From Agarophyton chilense (taxonomy: Eukaryota > Rhodophyta > Florideophyceae > Gracilariales > Gracilariaceae): a stretch of 64,000 nucleotides of DNA. A model generated the notes under the pieces. The model was not told the DNA's origin and ran no database searches. It saw nothing but the letters and a program-made list of their open reading frames with translations. Location: positions 4,960,001 to 5,024,000 of the forward strand of contig JARGXX010000068.1 of NCBI GenBank assembly GCA_030374765.1, in the 5' to 3' direction. The first letter of the stretch is position 1. Each line of letters begins with the position of its first letter. The position numbers were made by a program, and so were the translations under genes. Positions 28,750 to 38,841 of this stretch are shown piece by piece.

Positions 28750-31035
28750 TCAAAACCATAGTTGCTGTTCTTCAATCATGCCGAATGCATCGTCGACTTC
28801 TATCTGCTTCTCTATGACACTCATGATTTCCCCAGCATTATAGCCGAAAATGTTTTTCTGGTTGCTAATGCTGTGCATTAACTTCCTCTCCTCTTCAAGA
28901 ACAGCTATCCCTGTGTCTATGTCCTTTAGAGAACTTTTACTGGGTTCCGGCACGCTCTGAAATACGGTACTGTCCCCAGCTCGTATTGTTAATCTCGCAA
29001 TGAGAGTGGCCAATTCACTCTGAGAGCCGGGGTGCAAGGACAATCGGGTCTTATGTTCCCCGGCTTTGAATTTCACATATCCCGAAATGTCCTCCTCGGT
29101 CAGCAAGTCTTGCAACCGATTACTGCTTCCCCCAGAAGCTAAGACATGAAACGTTGAGTTGAAGAGGTCATCCGAAGACAGGCGTTTGTTGGCTTTGTCA
29201 ACATTGTCGATTTGGCACAGAAGGCTGGCGAGCGTAAAGAGACCAATTGGTTGGGAGTGATTATTGGATAAGTCAATTGTTGCTGTGAAAGTCATATTCG
29301 CTAGATTAGAACTGTTCGTAAAAATGGCCAGAGGACAAGCGGCCGAAAGGCTGAAGAAGTCTGAGTTCCCACTCAACAAGACTTCGTTACAGCTCCAAAC
29401 CGAAGATATCCGATCACTGGTATGGAAACTCAGCTTTGCCCGAAGTTCTTTGGTTTCGTTCTCATCTCCAGCAGAAGGTAGTTGCTTGAAAGAAAACCGG
29501 GTTTCAATAATGACACGGGATCGAAGTCGATCAAGTTGACAGTTAGTCTCAACAACTGTCAGATTATCTGCTGAATGGTTGGAGTCAACTTTTTCGTAGG
29601 ATTCCGAATCGTCATTACCATTCTTAGGTAATGCTTCCTTTGAGGTCTGCGGATCCCAGCCAGCTCTGCGAGAATTTGGACTATTTGCGGAAGCGATACA
29701 TTGGACTGTGCCCTCGAAAATTGGAGAGAACGGTTTAGAATCTGAATGCCCAAGTTGCTCCCCGAGAATGGTACGGACGTTCTCCATCATTCTTCTTTTG
29801 TCGTCCGAGCGCTCCTTGTCTTCAAGGAATTTGTCTAACCCTCTTTGGAGCCTTTCTTTCAAATAGCTTTCGATTTGAAACATGGAAGGATTTCCTGAAC
29901 TGGTGATGGAGCCCACTGCCTCATACGAGTCTTCTTTATCACAGCAAGTTCCTTTTTCGCTGTGAACTTTCAGCAGAAAGTTTTTCCATGGGATGTACAA
30001 ATGTGCATGCATATTCTCTTTTGGTTGATCACATCGTGTGGAGAACAGCTTCTTGACGTCACCCACAGTATATGATGAATCTGCAGGGACCGCAACGTGA
30101 GCCGCATAAAAATCTTCCGCTTCATCAAGAGTGGAAAGAACCAGAAACCCATTGTGTAATGTTGCAGTGCGAACATGTTTCAAAGCATCTCTTTGCATCC
30201 GGGTTCGCCATGAGATGGTTCCTGAAACCATATCCACCGAATGCACGACGCCGTCAACTGTTGAAAAGAAAAGAAGACAGCGGTGTAGCGATGCAGACAA
30301 CAGAGATACGCATGAGTCAAATTTGTCTTCGATAGTATAGAGTGTTGTGGTGGTACCGTGCCAATCCACCGAGGCGACTTTGACGACCGTACGCGAACCA
30401 GCGTCACTGATTGCTGTACAGAGTAAAGCGTATCTGTCGTCCTCAACGTTGCATATAGTAGCCGTGTTCTGACTCATATTCATAAAATCGACACCTTTCA
30501 CAGCGCATTTTGCTCCGTCTTGTTCAAGAATTAATGAGCCAGATTCACACAGGCAAAGCAAGGATGGACCCCTGAGGAAAACTGCGCTTAAAGGTTCCTT
30601 GTCATGAACAACGATGGGAAGGAAAACTGTTTCCGACTCACGTATCATACCTATCACTGATCCGTACTGATTGTCATCCCCGAAGAGAACTAGTCCGAAG
30701 CACGTACTGCAAACAAAGTTGGAGGTTTGTGAAACGTCCTTGATAGCAAGGATCTTTGCATCTTGCCAAGATTGAAAATGGCGACTATAGTTGTATACAT
30801 GGGTGAATGTCCTTGAGACAGAGTGAGTAGAGAACGACTTCGGAATCTTCCACACCGAAACATCGATGAAGCATCCGGAATTCTTAGCAACCCAATCCGA
30901 TCGTAGACCACGGGGACGCTTTTTGGTTGGAAGTTTGATTTGAATGTTTGCGAAATGAGTACTTTCGGTGGTCTCCCGTTGGCTAAACACGGAGCACGAT
31001 CCCTTGTGATTGCTCGTGATAAAACTTGGAGTCAT
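28750..31035 (-). CDS. Large protein of unknown function, beta-propeller-like N-terminal half
   Basis: The product has about 761 residues; the first in-frame ATG is at 31035 (MTPSFITSNHKGS). The first half is rich in short beta strands with repeating turns (CFGLVLFGDDNQYGSVIG, LSAVFLRGPSLLCLCESG, CLLFFSTVDGVVHSVDM), as in a beta propeller. A charged helical segment follows (ESYLKERLQRGLDKFLED), then a disordered Ser/Asn-rich stretch, a second beta-rich part and a helical end. This order (propeller, helix, sandwich, helical tail) recalls the FANCB/FAAP100 pair of the Fanconi core complex, but I see no diagnostic motif and do not assign it. Open sequence on the minus strand at 31244-31032, in another frame, may be an upstream exon. 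Confidence 0.65.
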   Translation of the reverse strand: MTPSFITSNHKGSCSVFSQRETTESTHFANIQIKLPTKKRPRGLRSDWVAKNSGCFIDVSVWKIPKSFSTHSVSRTFTHVYNYSRHFQSWQDAKILAIKDVSQTSNFVCSTCFGLVLFGDDNQYGSVIGMIRESETVFLPIVVHDKEPLSAVFLRGPSLLCLCESGSLILEQDGAKCAVKGVDFMNMSQNTATICNVEDDRYALLCTAISDAGSRTVVKVASVDWHGTTTTLYTIEDKFDSCVSLLSASLHRCLLFFSTVDGVVHSVDMVSGTISWRTRMQRDALKHVRTATLHNGFLVLSTLDEAEDFYAAHVAVPADSSYTVGDVKKLFSTRCDQPKENMHAHLYIPWKNFLLKVHSEKGTCCDKEDSYEAVGSITSSGNPSMFQIESYLKERLQRGLDKFLEDKERSDDKRRMMENVRTILGEQLGHSDSKPFSPIFEGTVQCIASANSPNSRRAGWDPQTSKEALPKNGNDDSESYEKVDSNHSADNLTVVETNCQLDRLRSRVIIETRFSFKQLPSAGDENETKELRAKLSFHTSDRISSVWSCNEVLLSGNSDFFSLSAACPLAIFTNSSNLANMTFTATIDLSNNHSQPIGLFTLASLLCQIDNVDKANKRLSSDDLFNSTFHVLASGGSSNRLQDLLTEEDISGYVKFKAGEHKTRLSLHPGSQSELATLIARLTIRAGDSTVFQSVPEPSKSSLKDIDTGIAVLEEERKLMHSISNQKNIFGYNAGEIMSVIEKQIEVDDAFGMIEEQQLWF

Positions 31036-31396
31036 TGTGTTGATGATAAGTCTGGATTGTGTATGGTAAAAGGTTTTCTCAAAAACCAATTGTCTTCGAT
31101 TTGCAATGCCAGCAAATCGCGAAATCGAGATTGAGCAAGCTCAAAGTTTACAAAATATCCACTGCTGTTTGTGTTAGAAACTAGTATTGATGCTCGGGCG
31201 GAATATAGTTCACGATAATCGTGGATTCCGTTCATCTTCATCATCATGCGCGGAATGGTTCCATGGAGAGTCGGCGCTTTCAATGGGAAAATGACTAGTA
31301 AACTTTTCACCTGTGAACCATGGCGTATGATGAAACCAACACAAATCCAGGTCTGATCCGATATTGAAAATATGGCAGATGGGGCGAAGTGCACAC

Positions 31397-32163
31397 CTAC
31401 ACTCCTTGATCGTCAACATCAACCAACTTCCCGCTCTTGTAGTACCAAATGTTTCGTTCTCTTACAAACGTTGCCATTTCCAGAAAGGAAAGACTTGCAT
31501 TCCTTTCCATGAGATTGGCCCTGTTCAAGTGCGCATAATGGAATTGAAGTGCTGTTCGAGTCAGTGTTCAGATGTGTTCAGTAGACATGAAGGCGTTTCA
31601 AATTGTTGTTTATCGTACCGGAATAAGATTCTAGTGGTATACGGACCAGTGGACTGCTGTTCAATAATGTCTACACCACCGAGAAACTGATAATCGCGAC
31701 AGAATTCCAGTATCTCCCGCTTCCATTTTCTTCGGTCGAGTTCTGAAAGACTGCTGTGTGTTGTCTTCATGATGTAGCTGGGTAGCTTGTAGGCATAAGC
31801 GGTATACCTCGCACGTAGTAAGTCCTCTGCCAAGGGTGGACTGCTTTGAGCGGTATGAAAGCGGCGACAGCAGTTCCCGTACGGCTTCTCACTGCCGCAC
31901 GCACATGCTGCACCTGGACTCGGCAATCGGTCTCGACTGTTTGCAAAATTTGAAGGCATGAAGCCAGGAAGCCCTAATCCACAAAACACAGGACGTGGAT
32001 GATTTCGACTTCGGGAGGATTTAAACTGCAACTCTATGTCGCATTGGAATGAATGACATACACCCACCCCACACCAGGAAGAATTATGTTGTGGATAGAG
32101 CGAAAGAACGAAACAGCTTCTTTGGGTATCTGTGCCGTGAATTGAACGGCTGGCCCTATTCAT
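31397..32163 (-). CDS. YchJ/SEC-C family protein, two exons
   Basis: The product has 222 residues. Exon 1 runs 32163-31619, the intron 31618-31521 (98 nt, GTACGA...AACAG) and exon 2 31520-31397. The splice joins phase 2 to phase 1 and restores the family's C-terminal block, read as ATFVRERNIWYYKSGK (compare RFVREDGRWYY in bacterial YchJ). The SEC-C zinc motif CACGSEKPYGNCCRRFH lies at about residue 84 and the central LLRARYTAYAYKL is typical of the family. The first 80 residues are an extension rich in Ser, Arg, Asn and Cys that may direct import to plastid or mitochondrion. The bacterial family has no firmly known reaction; the SEC-C motif binds zinc in SecA. An alternative start is the ATG at 31959. 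Confidence 0.82.
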
Positions 32164-33584
32164 TTTAATCGAATACCCAGGAGCGTGGCACCACTGTCGG
32201 GGAATGAATAAGGAGGACGAGCCACAAAGTTTCAAATTGTATCCTTGGTGCGTTGTTGGGGTACTTCAGATACGATATCACTGCTACTTATTGAGTGCTT
32301 TTCTTAATGCAAAACTGCTTATGGCAAGAGTGGGAGGTGAAGTATTTCGTCGAAGTTGAGCGTGACATAGCTTACCCGTTGAGAGGGTGACAAATCTGAA
32401 GGGTTCTACACTGCCAGCTACAAAGGGTAGCTGGAAATGGGGGTGTGATGCAATCGAAACGAACTCGAGGTTGGAAACGTGTTCCCAACTTGGGATGGAT
32501 GCCCAGTGGGGGGCTGTGCAAAATTTGGCCACCAAAAACACAAAGAAATGTGCTCCCATTTCAAAGTAGGCCTTCGGAGTTCGGATGCATTGGGTGTCCG
32601 TAGCTTGAAGGAACGTATTTTGTTCGACGCACCTTGGTCGCGTGCGCTTTGGGTAGCCTGCCAGGTGAAAACAACCGAGCAGCAAGGATCCGTGTACACA
32701 CGAGCCTTGCACGGACAGAGAGATGCGGCGACGAGCATGGCGCAGGTAGCGATGTAAACGCTCTGTCTTGCGAACAAAGTTTTAACAGTTTGGAATGATT
32801 CATCTCCATAAACGCGGGACCGACTTATATTCCTCTATCATTAGTGAGAAAAAGGTAGACTTGTTAATGTTAAGTTGGCACATCGCGGTTGTCTTCAGAA
32901 TAAACAGTCTCCACCATCCACACTAGCATCTTACCAGACCCTGTCTTAATTATTGCATCGTCAATGAGTCGCCGTCTATGATATCCTTCAAAACGAATTC
33001 GTTTTCGACGTGAGATCCACACAACTACCGTTTAGAAAACCCGTGAGTAAAAGAAAGAGTTGCCGATGGGTTGAGCAGTTGAACCGAATCATTCCTCTTC
33101 AGGTCCAAGTCGTACCCCCGGATAGACCTTTTAGGTCTGTTTGATACGTACGCCCTGTTTGAGTTGTCAATCACTGCCAAGGATAAGGAGACGCTTCACT
33201 CCCGATTGTCGTCGCATTTCCAACCTGAGACTCTTCCGGCTGACGAGTATGCCCCGACCTAGCTCAAGTTTTGGAGGAAGATTGATCTTCTTTCGCAACC
33301 GCACGTACTGTTCCACGAGAAACAATACTGTTCAAAGAGGAACACTACGGCGTGAACTAATCTTCCGTTCTATGTCTGAAGTAGAGCGAGGCACCACTAC
33401 TACTCTTATTCCTACGCCCGCAACACCGTCTCGAATTATTCGCAGCATTTGGTCTTTTACGTTCCGCACTTCCCTTTCGATTCGATCATCTCAAAATCCA
33501 ATTCTTTAGAGATTGTAAAAACCAAGCAGTAAAATTGAGGACATTGCTTGAATGATAATCAGATTGACTACATATATCAGTCCA
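32164..33584. other. Intergenic stretch with a possible small secreted-protein gene
   Basis: On the minus strand an ATG at 32738 opens a short hydrophobic start (MLVAASLCPCKA). A longer open stretch in a second frame ends at 32284 (SNLEFVSIASHPHFQLPF). A 44-nt intron (32701-32658, gtgtgt...ggcag) would join them in phase, but that is shorter than the other introns here. Around 33140-33510 short coding-like patches on the plus strand (LFELSITAKDKETLHSRL) are not connected by any good frame and may be a decayed gene. Confidence 0.3.
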
Positions 33585-36389
33585 TTATGCCTTATTCCAA
33601 GTTAGCCTTTGGGTATGATATTCTTTCACATACGATTTCAGGTCCCTGAGCAATTGATCAACTGAAGAAGCCCACTTTCGATGAGCTTCAGGATTTTCAG
33701 TGTGCTTCGCACCCGTTTTAACCTTCTGAAGGTAAAATTCACCTGCCGCAGACATATCCCCGACAAACGATGTGGCTTTCTCTTCCACAGCTACCCATCC
33801 CAGAGCTGCCACGTATTCTCCGACTGCATTGCAGTGGTTTGCTAAGGGGTCACGGGGGCTCATTCCCTCTACAATAGAGTTCACCGCCCCCATCTTGCTG
33901 GCGATTGGCGCTAACATATCCTGGTAGTCACTTGGTTTTGGCATCTTCATAGCTTTTCCAAGGAACTCAGCCTCTGCTTCCCATGCTTGGACAAATTCTT
34001 TTGCTTGGCGCTCAACATCACCACCAATCGCTTGTGAACACTGGGTAAACTCAGTTAAAGGCCCAGAAAGAAGCTTCTTGAATTCTTCAACATAGTCCGA
34101 TGTCGTGGCTGTGCTTGTAGCAATATCTGTAGTGGAGGGCTTCACTGAGGGCTTGGGTCCTTTGGGTACATTCCATACAAGTTTCTGGGTGTGGTATTCT
34201 TTCACATAGGCTTTTAATTCCCTATACAAGGTTTCCATGGCACTTGTCCATAAGCGATGAGATGCGGCGTCATTGAAGTTCTTAGCGCCGGTCTTCACCT
34301 TATTTAGATAAAATTGACTTGCCCCAACCATATCCCCGATGAATGACACAGGCTTCTCATCAACTGCCACCCAACCTAAAGCAGAAATGGCTTCACTGAC
34401 GGCATTGCAATGGTTCGCAAACGGAGCACGTGGGCTTAAGTGATTTGTTATTTCTGCAACTTCACCCATTTTTGCTGCTATGGGAGCTAGAAGATCTTGA
34501 ATATCATCGGGCTTCGGCATGCATATTGCCTTGGCTAAGAACTCCGCTTCTGCCTCCCATGCCGCCGCGAATGGTTTTGACTGCTCTTCTACTTCTCCGC
34601 CAATTCTCTTTGAAGCCTCGACAAACGCCAAAAGAGCACCGCTGAGCAATTCTTTGAAAGCGGTGACGTAATCTTTTGCAGTGTCTCCATCATCACCTTC
34701 GCAGGTAATTGTTGAATGAGTAGCGGCTTTCGCCCGCTTTGGAGGGTTCCAATTCAATATCTGTGTGTGGTGCTCTTTCACGTAGGCCTTAAGATCTCTG
34801 TACAGTACTTCCAAAGCAGCCGCCCATGCGCGATGTGCTTCTGGATTATCAGTATTCCTGGCGTTCATTTTAACCTTGTTGAGAAAGAACTGACCTGCGT
34901 CGGCAGAGTCTCCTACGAACGACACAGCTTTCTCATCGACGGTAACCCAGCCAAGAACTGCCACAGATTCCCCTACCGCACTACAGTGATTCGTGAAAGT
35001 CCCACGAGGTCCACACTTTTCGGTGAAGGCACCAACCTTACCCATTTCCATTGCAATCGGAGTCAGCATGTCTTGAAAATCATTGGGCTTCGGCGTGTTG
35101 ATGGCCTTCGCGAGAAAATTAGCTTCCGCCTCCCAAGCAGCTGCGAACACAACAGATTGCTCTCCAACTTCACCGCCAAGTACCTTGGATGCCTCCACAA
35201 ATTTGGCTAGAGGGCCAGTGATAAGATCCTTGAATGCAGTGACATAATTGTTATCATCATCGGTGCTTTCGTGGACTTCACTTCGGCCTTCGTTCTTTAT
35301 CCCCGAAACGCCAGCAATCCCCTTTCCGTACTTCATGCCCGTGGTGTAGTGTTCCTTGATATAGACTTTTGAAATGGTGAATAATGCTTTGAGCGTATCT
35401 ACGAATGCTTTGTGATCTGCCGCATTCGGTTTGCCCTTGGTGGACATAAGTATTTTGTTCAAATAGAATGAGGCAGAGCTATCTGCGTCAGTGATGAAAG
35501 TGGTTGGCTTCTCGGTAGCAACAATCCAAGAAACCATGCTGACGGCCTCTTCCAAAGCTTTAGCATGATTAAAACAAGGATCACTATTGGGACATTCTGA
35601 ACCCTTTTCCCCTGCCGCACTCATGAACTTAATGATCGGTTGCAACATACTTTGCTTCTTCTCGTCGTCTGGAGCGCTGGGAATTTGACTGGCAGTGGAA
35701 AGATAATCATACACTGCGTCCACGGCGCCATACACAATCTCCGCTTGATCATGTGCCAACCCGCCCAATTTGGATGCGGAGGCGCGGAACTTTCGGGCAG
35801 CGTCAAGTACAATGGTGCGGTAGTCCACAAGATGGGCGGCGGTATGTGTGGTGACATCTCGAACATTATCAGAAGAGGAGGCGGACACAGCAGGTTCTTC
35901 ATCAACCACACCAGTAGGAGATGGAGCGGAATCGGCCGTAACAGGAATTGGCCTTGCACAATTTTTATGGATATAGTCTTTGACTGCATTGAGGATGTTT
36001 TCGACAGAATTGGCCAGTTCTGAGTGAGAGGAATCGTTCATCTGTTTGAGCTCCTTGATAGACTCTTCTGCCTCTTCAAAGACTAGTTGCAGCTGTTCCA
36101 GTGGTTTGTCAGCAGCGACACACGTAATGGAGGCAGAGGCAGTTGACATGGCTTGGATATGATGGTAAAGAATGTCAGTCGTCGGTAAAGCATCAAGGAC
36201 GTCATCAATGATGGTGAGTTGCGAATCTAGTTTTTTCTTCTGTGAGGCAGTAGGTTTATCGGTAGATGTGAAATCAGACGCCAATTGCATGCATGTCCGG
36301 AACTGGTCAAGAGGCGCTTGCATGCGATCGCCAAACCTGAGAGCCGCGGCAGAGAGCGAGAAAGAAGGCCGGGCCAGAGACGCTTCCAT
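33585..36389 (-). CDS. Tandem CAP_N-domain protein (five copies, no CARP domain)
   Basis: The product has 934 residues from the ATG at 36389 (context gccATGG); an ATG at 36533 in frame would add 48. Three clear copies of the N-terminal helical domain of adenylyl cyclase-associated protein lie at about residues 382-550, 574-740 and 765-932. Each runs from Y(V)xxFKxLxxGPLxxF through KPxDxQDMLxPIA, NHCxAVxE and LGWVxVxEK to a YVKEHHTQ end. The block AVDEKPVSFIGD-type is repeated in all. A more divergent fourth copy lies at about 190-355 (SWIVATEKPTTFITD, YIKEHYTTGMKY) and a fifth, weakest, at about 2-150. In CAP this domain binds cofilin-actin and speeds filament turnover. The proline segment, WH2 and beta-helix CARP domain that recharge actin monomers are absent. 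Linkers are short and charged. The gene is uninterrupted. Confidence 0.85.
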   Translation of the reverse strand: MEASLARPSFSLSAAALRFGDRMQAPLDQFRTCMQLASDFTSTDKPTASQKKKLDSQLTIIDDVLDALPTTDILYHHIQAMSTASASITCVAADKPLEQLQLVFEEAEESIKELKQMNDSSHSELANSVENILNAVKDYIHKNCARPIPVTADSAPSPTGVVDEEPAVSASSSDNVRDVTTHTAAHLVDYRTIVLDAARKFRASASKLGGLAHDQAEIVYGAVDAVYDYLSTASQIPSAPDDEKKQSMLQPIIKFMSAAGEKGSECPNSDPCFNHAKALEEAVSMVSWIVATEKPTTFITDADSSASFYLNKILMSTKGKPNAADHKAFVDTLKALFTISKVYIKEHYTTGMKYGKGIAGVSGIKNEGRSEVHESTDDDNNYVTAFKDLITGPLAKFVEASKVLGGEVGEQSVVFAAAWEAEANFLAKAINTPKPNDFQDMLTPIAMEMGKVGAFTEKCGPRGTFTNHCSAVGESVAVLGWVTVDEKAVSFVGDSADAGQFFLNKVKMNARNTDNPEAHRAWAAALEVLYRDLKAYVKEHHTQILNWNPPKRAKAATHSTITCEGDDGDTAKDYVTAFKELLSGALLAFVEASKRIGGEVEEQSKPFAAAWEAEAEFLAKAICMPKPDDIQDLLAPIAAKMGEVAEITNHLSPRAPFANHCNAVSEAISALGWVAVDEKPVSFIGDMVGASQFYLNKVKTGAKNFNDAASHRLWTSAMETLYRELKAYVKEYHTQKLVWNVPKGPKPSVKPSTTDIATSTATTSDYVEEFKKLLSGPLTEFTQCSQAIGGDVERQAKEFVQAWEAEAEFLGKAMKMPKPSDYQDMLAPIASKMGAVNSIVEGMSPRDPLANHCNAVGEYVAALGWVAVEEKATSFVGDMSAAGEFYLQKVKTGAKHTENPEAHRKWASSVDQLLRDLKSYVKEYHTQRLTWNKA

Positions 36390-37323
36390 GGCGGACAAAA
36401 ATGTGTTGAGACAAGGCTGACTCGGATATAGGCAACGGTACCAGAGGAAGGGGAACTCACTAAAAGAGGAGGAGGGCTGGGCTCTTTGATGTAAGCGCTG
36501 GTTCCCGTATGTTCGACTGGTGCGAAGGTACATAGAGCCGGGCTTGCAGATATTTTGAGCGAGCTGGCAGTGGGGCGCGTAGCGTACACTAAACGTGGCC
36601 GCGGTGGAGGGCTAGTATCACATTTTGACTCGGAAATTTCCAGCTTGAGGATTTTCGACCTTTCGGGTTTCTATGCGATTACCCTCCTTGTACAAGCAAC
36701 GACTTGTACGACGACGCACGCATCTGCGGAAAAACAGCGCTAAAGCAGAAACTTTCACTTGGAATGGTGGTATGATTTTAAGCGACTCATAGAGGGAGCT
36801 TGCGTGGGTTTTTTCTTTGAATCGGAAACAGCGATGAGGGGGTGACTTGGCCAGATATCAAAGGTACATCGACGCACGGTACTTGTGAAGCGGGCAGGTG
36901 CGATACGTACTGGGGACAGAGCCGCTGAAATCGGACAAGTTCCATGAGCGCCCAGACCCGAGCTGCAAAAGGCAATAGTGGTGCGACGGTCCCCGCCACC
37001 GATGAAGAACAGAAGATGGCTGAAACGTGTGCAGCATCAGCACAGCGCACCTGTTCGCGAATCGAAGCGGCACGAGCACCGCTTGCAATTGCAGCAACGC
37101 GCCAATCACCAGGCCTCACCCCGGACCGCAGGCCTCGTTGCGCGTCACACACGCACCGCTTCGATTTCGCTCGCGTCTCCACATGGGGCTGCACAACTAT
37201 CTCGCTCAAACTTTGCACCGCGCGTAACCGTCCGCCCCGTCCCATCGACGAGTGCCGTGCCCCCCTCCACCCCCCCCCCCCCCCTACCCTCCCCCCCAAC
37301 TTCCCTCGCCCGCGCGCGTTGAC
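36390..37323. promoter_or_regulatory. Shared 5' region of the CAP_N and SAL1 genes with C15 tract
   Basis: About 930 bp between divergent starts. The right end is C-rich with a run of 15 C (37270-37284), 40 bp before the SAL1 start. Long open frames on either strand around 36787-37758 follow the base bias of this GC-rich stretch and show no family resemblance, so I do not annotate them. Confidence 0.45.
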
Positions 37324-38646
37324 ATGGCGCTTTCGGCCCGCGCGCGCGGTGCGTACAGTCGACGTTGGTTTTCCGTTGCGTCTTCTTGTGCGCACACTCT
37401 GTCTTTCGTTGCCACCGCTGCTTCGGTTCCAGCCGGCGTTGGTTTCGCCACACGCCCCCCATTTCTTCCTTGCTCTACGCAACCGCTTTTTAGTGTGGCC
37501 GCCCAGTTTGGATCGCGTCCCTTTCATCGATCTTGTTGCCAACGAGCTCCTCGCGTCGTTTGTGCGCTTGACATCATGCCTGAAGCTTGTTCTTCTCGCT
37601 ATGAGCATGAGCGTTCTGTAGCGCTTTCTGCCGTTGCCCAGGCGAGTCAGCTTGCTCGTTCGCTGCAGAGCAAGTTTGTGTCTGATGGCGCACTCACAAA
37701 AAAGGACAATTCTCCTGTTACCGTCGCTGATTTTGCTGTGCAAGCCCTCGTCGTGCATAAGTTACTCAACGCTTTTCCAGATGATAAGTTCATCGCAGAG
37801 GAGTCCACCACAGCCCTCGTGAACGACTCCGCTCTACGAGATGCCGTAGTAAGCGCTAGTGGGCTCACCGAAGAGCAGGTTCTTTCTGCTATCGACGTTT
37901 GTTCCCATGTTGGCGGTGATGGTGCCAGGACTTGGATCTTGGACCCTATCGACGGCACTAGGGGATTTATTGCTATGCGCCAGTACTGCATTGCCCTCGG
38001 CTTTATTGAAGGGGGTGTCGTCCAGCTTGGCGTTCTAGGCTGCCCTAATCTTCCCCCTAAATCCACCCACGGTGCAGAAAAGAGAGGACAGGTGGGATGC
38101 CTTTTTCACGCTGTTCTTGGAGGTGGCTCATGGATGACATCGGAAGGGGACATCCGCCCTGGAGATGCCTCACCCATCAGTGTGCTACAACACACAGCTC
38201 ACCTCCAGTGCCATGTGTCGGATATTACCAATCCGCAGAGCAGCACATTCTGCGAGTCTGTAGAAACCGGCCATTCCTCGCACCATCTCAGTGCCCAGGT
38301 GGCTTCTGTATTAGGAGTAACTGCACCGCCTGTCAGAATGGATAGCCAAGCAAAGTATGGCTGCATGGCTCGAGGCGATTTTAGCATCTTTTTACGCTTT
38401 CCTAAACCGGGCTATATTGAGAATGTTTGGGACAGTGCGCCAGCCGCCATTATTGTGGAGGAAGCCGGAGGACGCGTTACCGATGGAAAAGGGAGACCTC
38501 TCAACTTTTCACTAGGTCGCACGATGGACAATGAGGATGGAATCGTTGCCACAAACGGTAATGTTCATGATCAGGTCATCGAAGTAGTTCAAAAGGTAAT
38601 GTCATCGACCAGAAAATCTTCTCCTTCCCCTTCTTCCACCGCATAG
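37324..38646 (+). CDS. 3'(2'),5'-bisphosphate nucleotidase / inositol polyphosphate 1-phosphatase (SAL1/HAL2 type)
   Basis: The product has 440 residues. It removes the 3' phosphate from PAP, the by-product of sulfotransfer, and may act on PAPS and inositol 1,4-bisphosphate, as SAL1/HAL2 enzymes do. The metal-binding, lithium-sensitive signature WILDPIDGTRGF lies at about residue 203. It is preceded by the upstream acidic pair FIAEES and followed by the second site NVWDSAPAAIIVEEAGG. The first 84 residues are Ser/Ala/Arg-rich with few acids and look like an organelle targeting leader. A second in-frame ATG at 37576 (MPEACSSRYEHE) would give a cytosolic form, so dual location is possible. In plants SAL1 in chloroplasts links oxidative state to nuclear gene control through PAP. 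Confidence 0.93.
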   Translation: MALSARARGAYSRRWFSVASSCAHTLSFVATAASVPAGVGFATRPPFLPCSTQPLFSVAAQFGSRPFHRSCCQRAPRVVCALDIMPEACSSRYEHERSVALSAVAQASQLARSLQSKFVSDGALTKKDNSPVTVADFAVQALVVHKLLNAFPDDKFIAEESTTALVNDSALRDAVVSASGLTEEQVLSAIDVCSHVGGDGARTWILDPIDGTRGFIAMRQYCIALGFIEGGVVQLGVLGCPNLPPKSTHGAEKRGQVGCLFHAVLGGGSWMTSEGDIRPGDASPISVLQHTAHLQCHVSDITNPQSSTFCESVETGHSSHHLSAQVASVLGVTAPPVRMDSQAKYGCMARGDFSIFLRFPKPGYIENVWDSAPAAIIVEEAGGRVTDGKGRPLNFSLGRTMDNEDGIVATNGNVHDQVIEVVQKVMSSTRKSSPSPSSTA

Positions 38647-38841
38647 GTTCAATGAACTTGAGTGAGGAGTCGTCATCAGGCGAACTCGACTATATTTTGA
38701 CAGTTGCACATACCATTTAACTCAAACTCATGATTCGCCACCTTTCTCTTTCTGATTAATAAAGAGTGTGGCAATGACAACTTTGGCGGATCTTTCATTG
38801 TCTGGGCAACAACACATTCGCTTAATTGAAACTTCAGATTG

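Noticed and set aside
33141-33509. Plus-strand frame of 122 codons as a gene
   Set aside because: It opens with TTG, overlaps other coding-like patches in other frames and has no family resemblance. Treated as possible decay.
36787-37758. Long minus-strand open frame opposite the SAL1 gene
   Set aside because: It overlaps the conserved SAL1 coding sequence, is Arg/Gly/Ser-rich in the way a shadow of GC-rich DNA would be, and starts without ATG in a good context.
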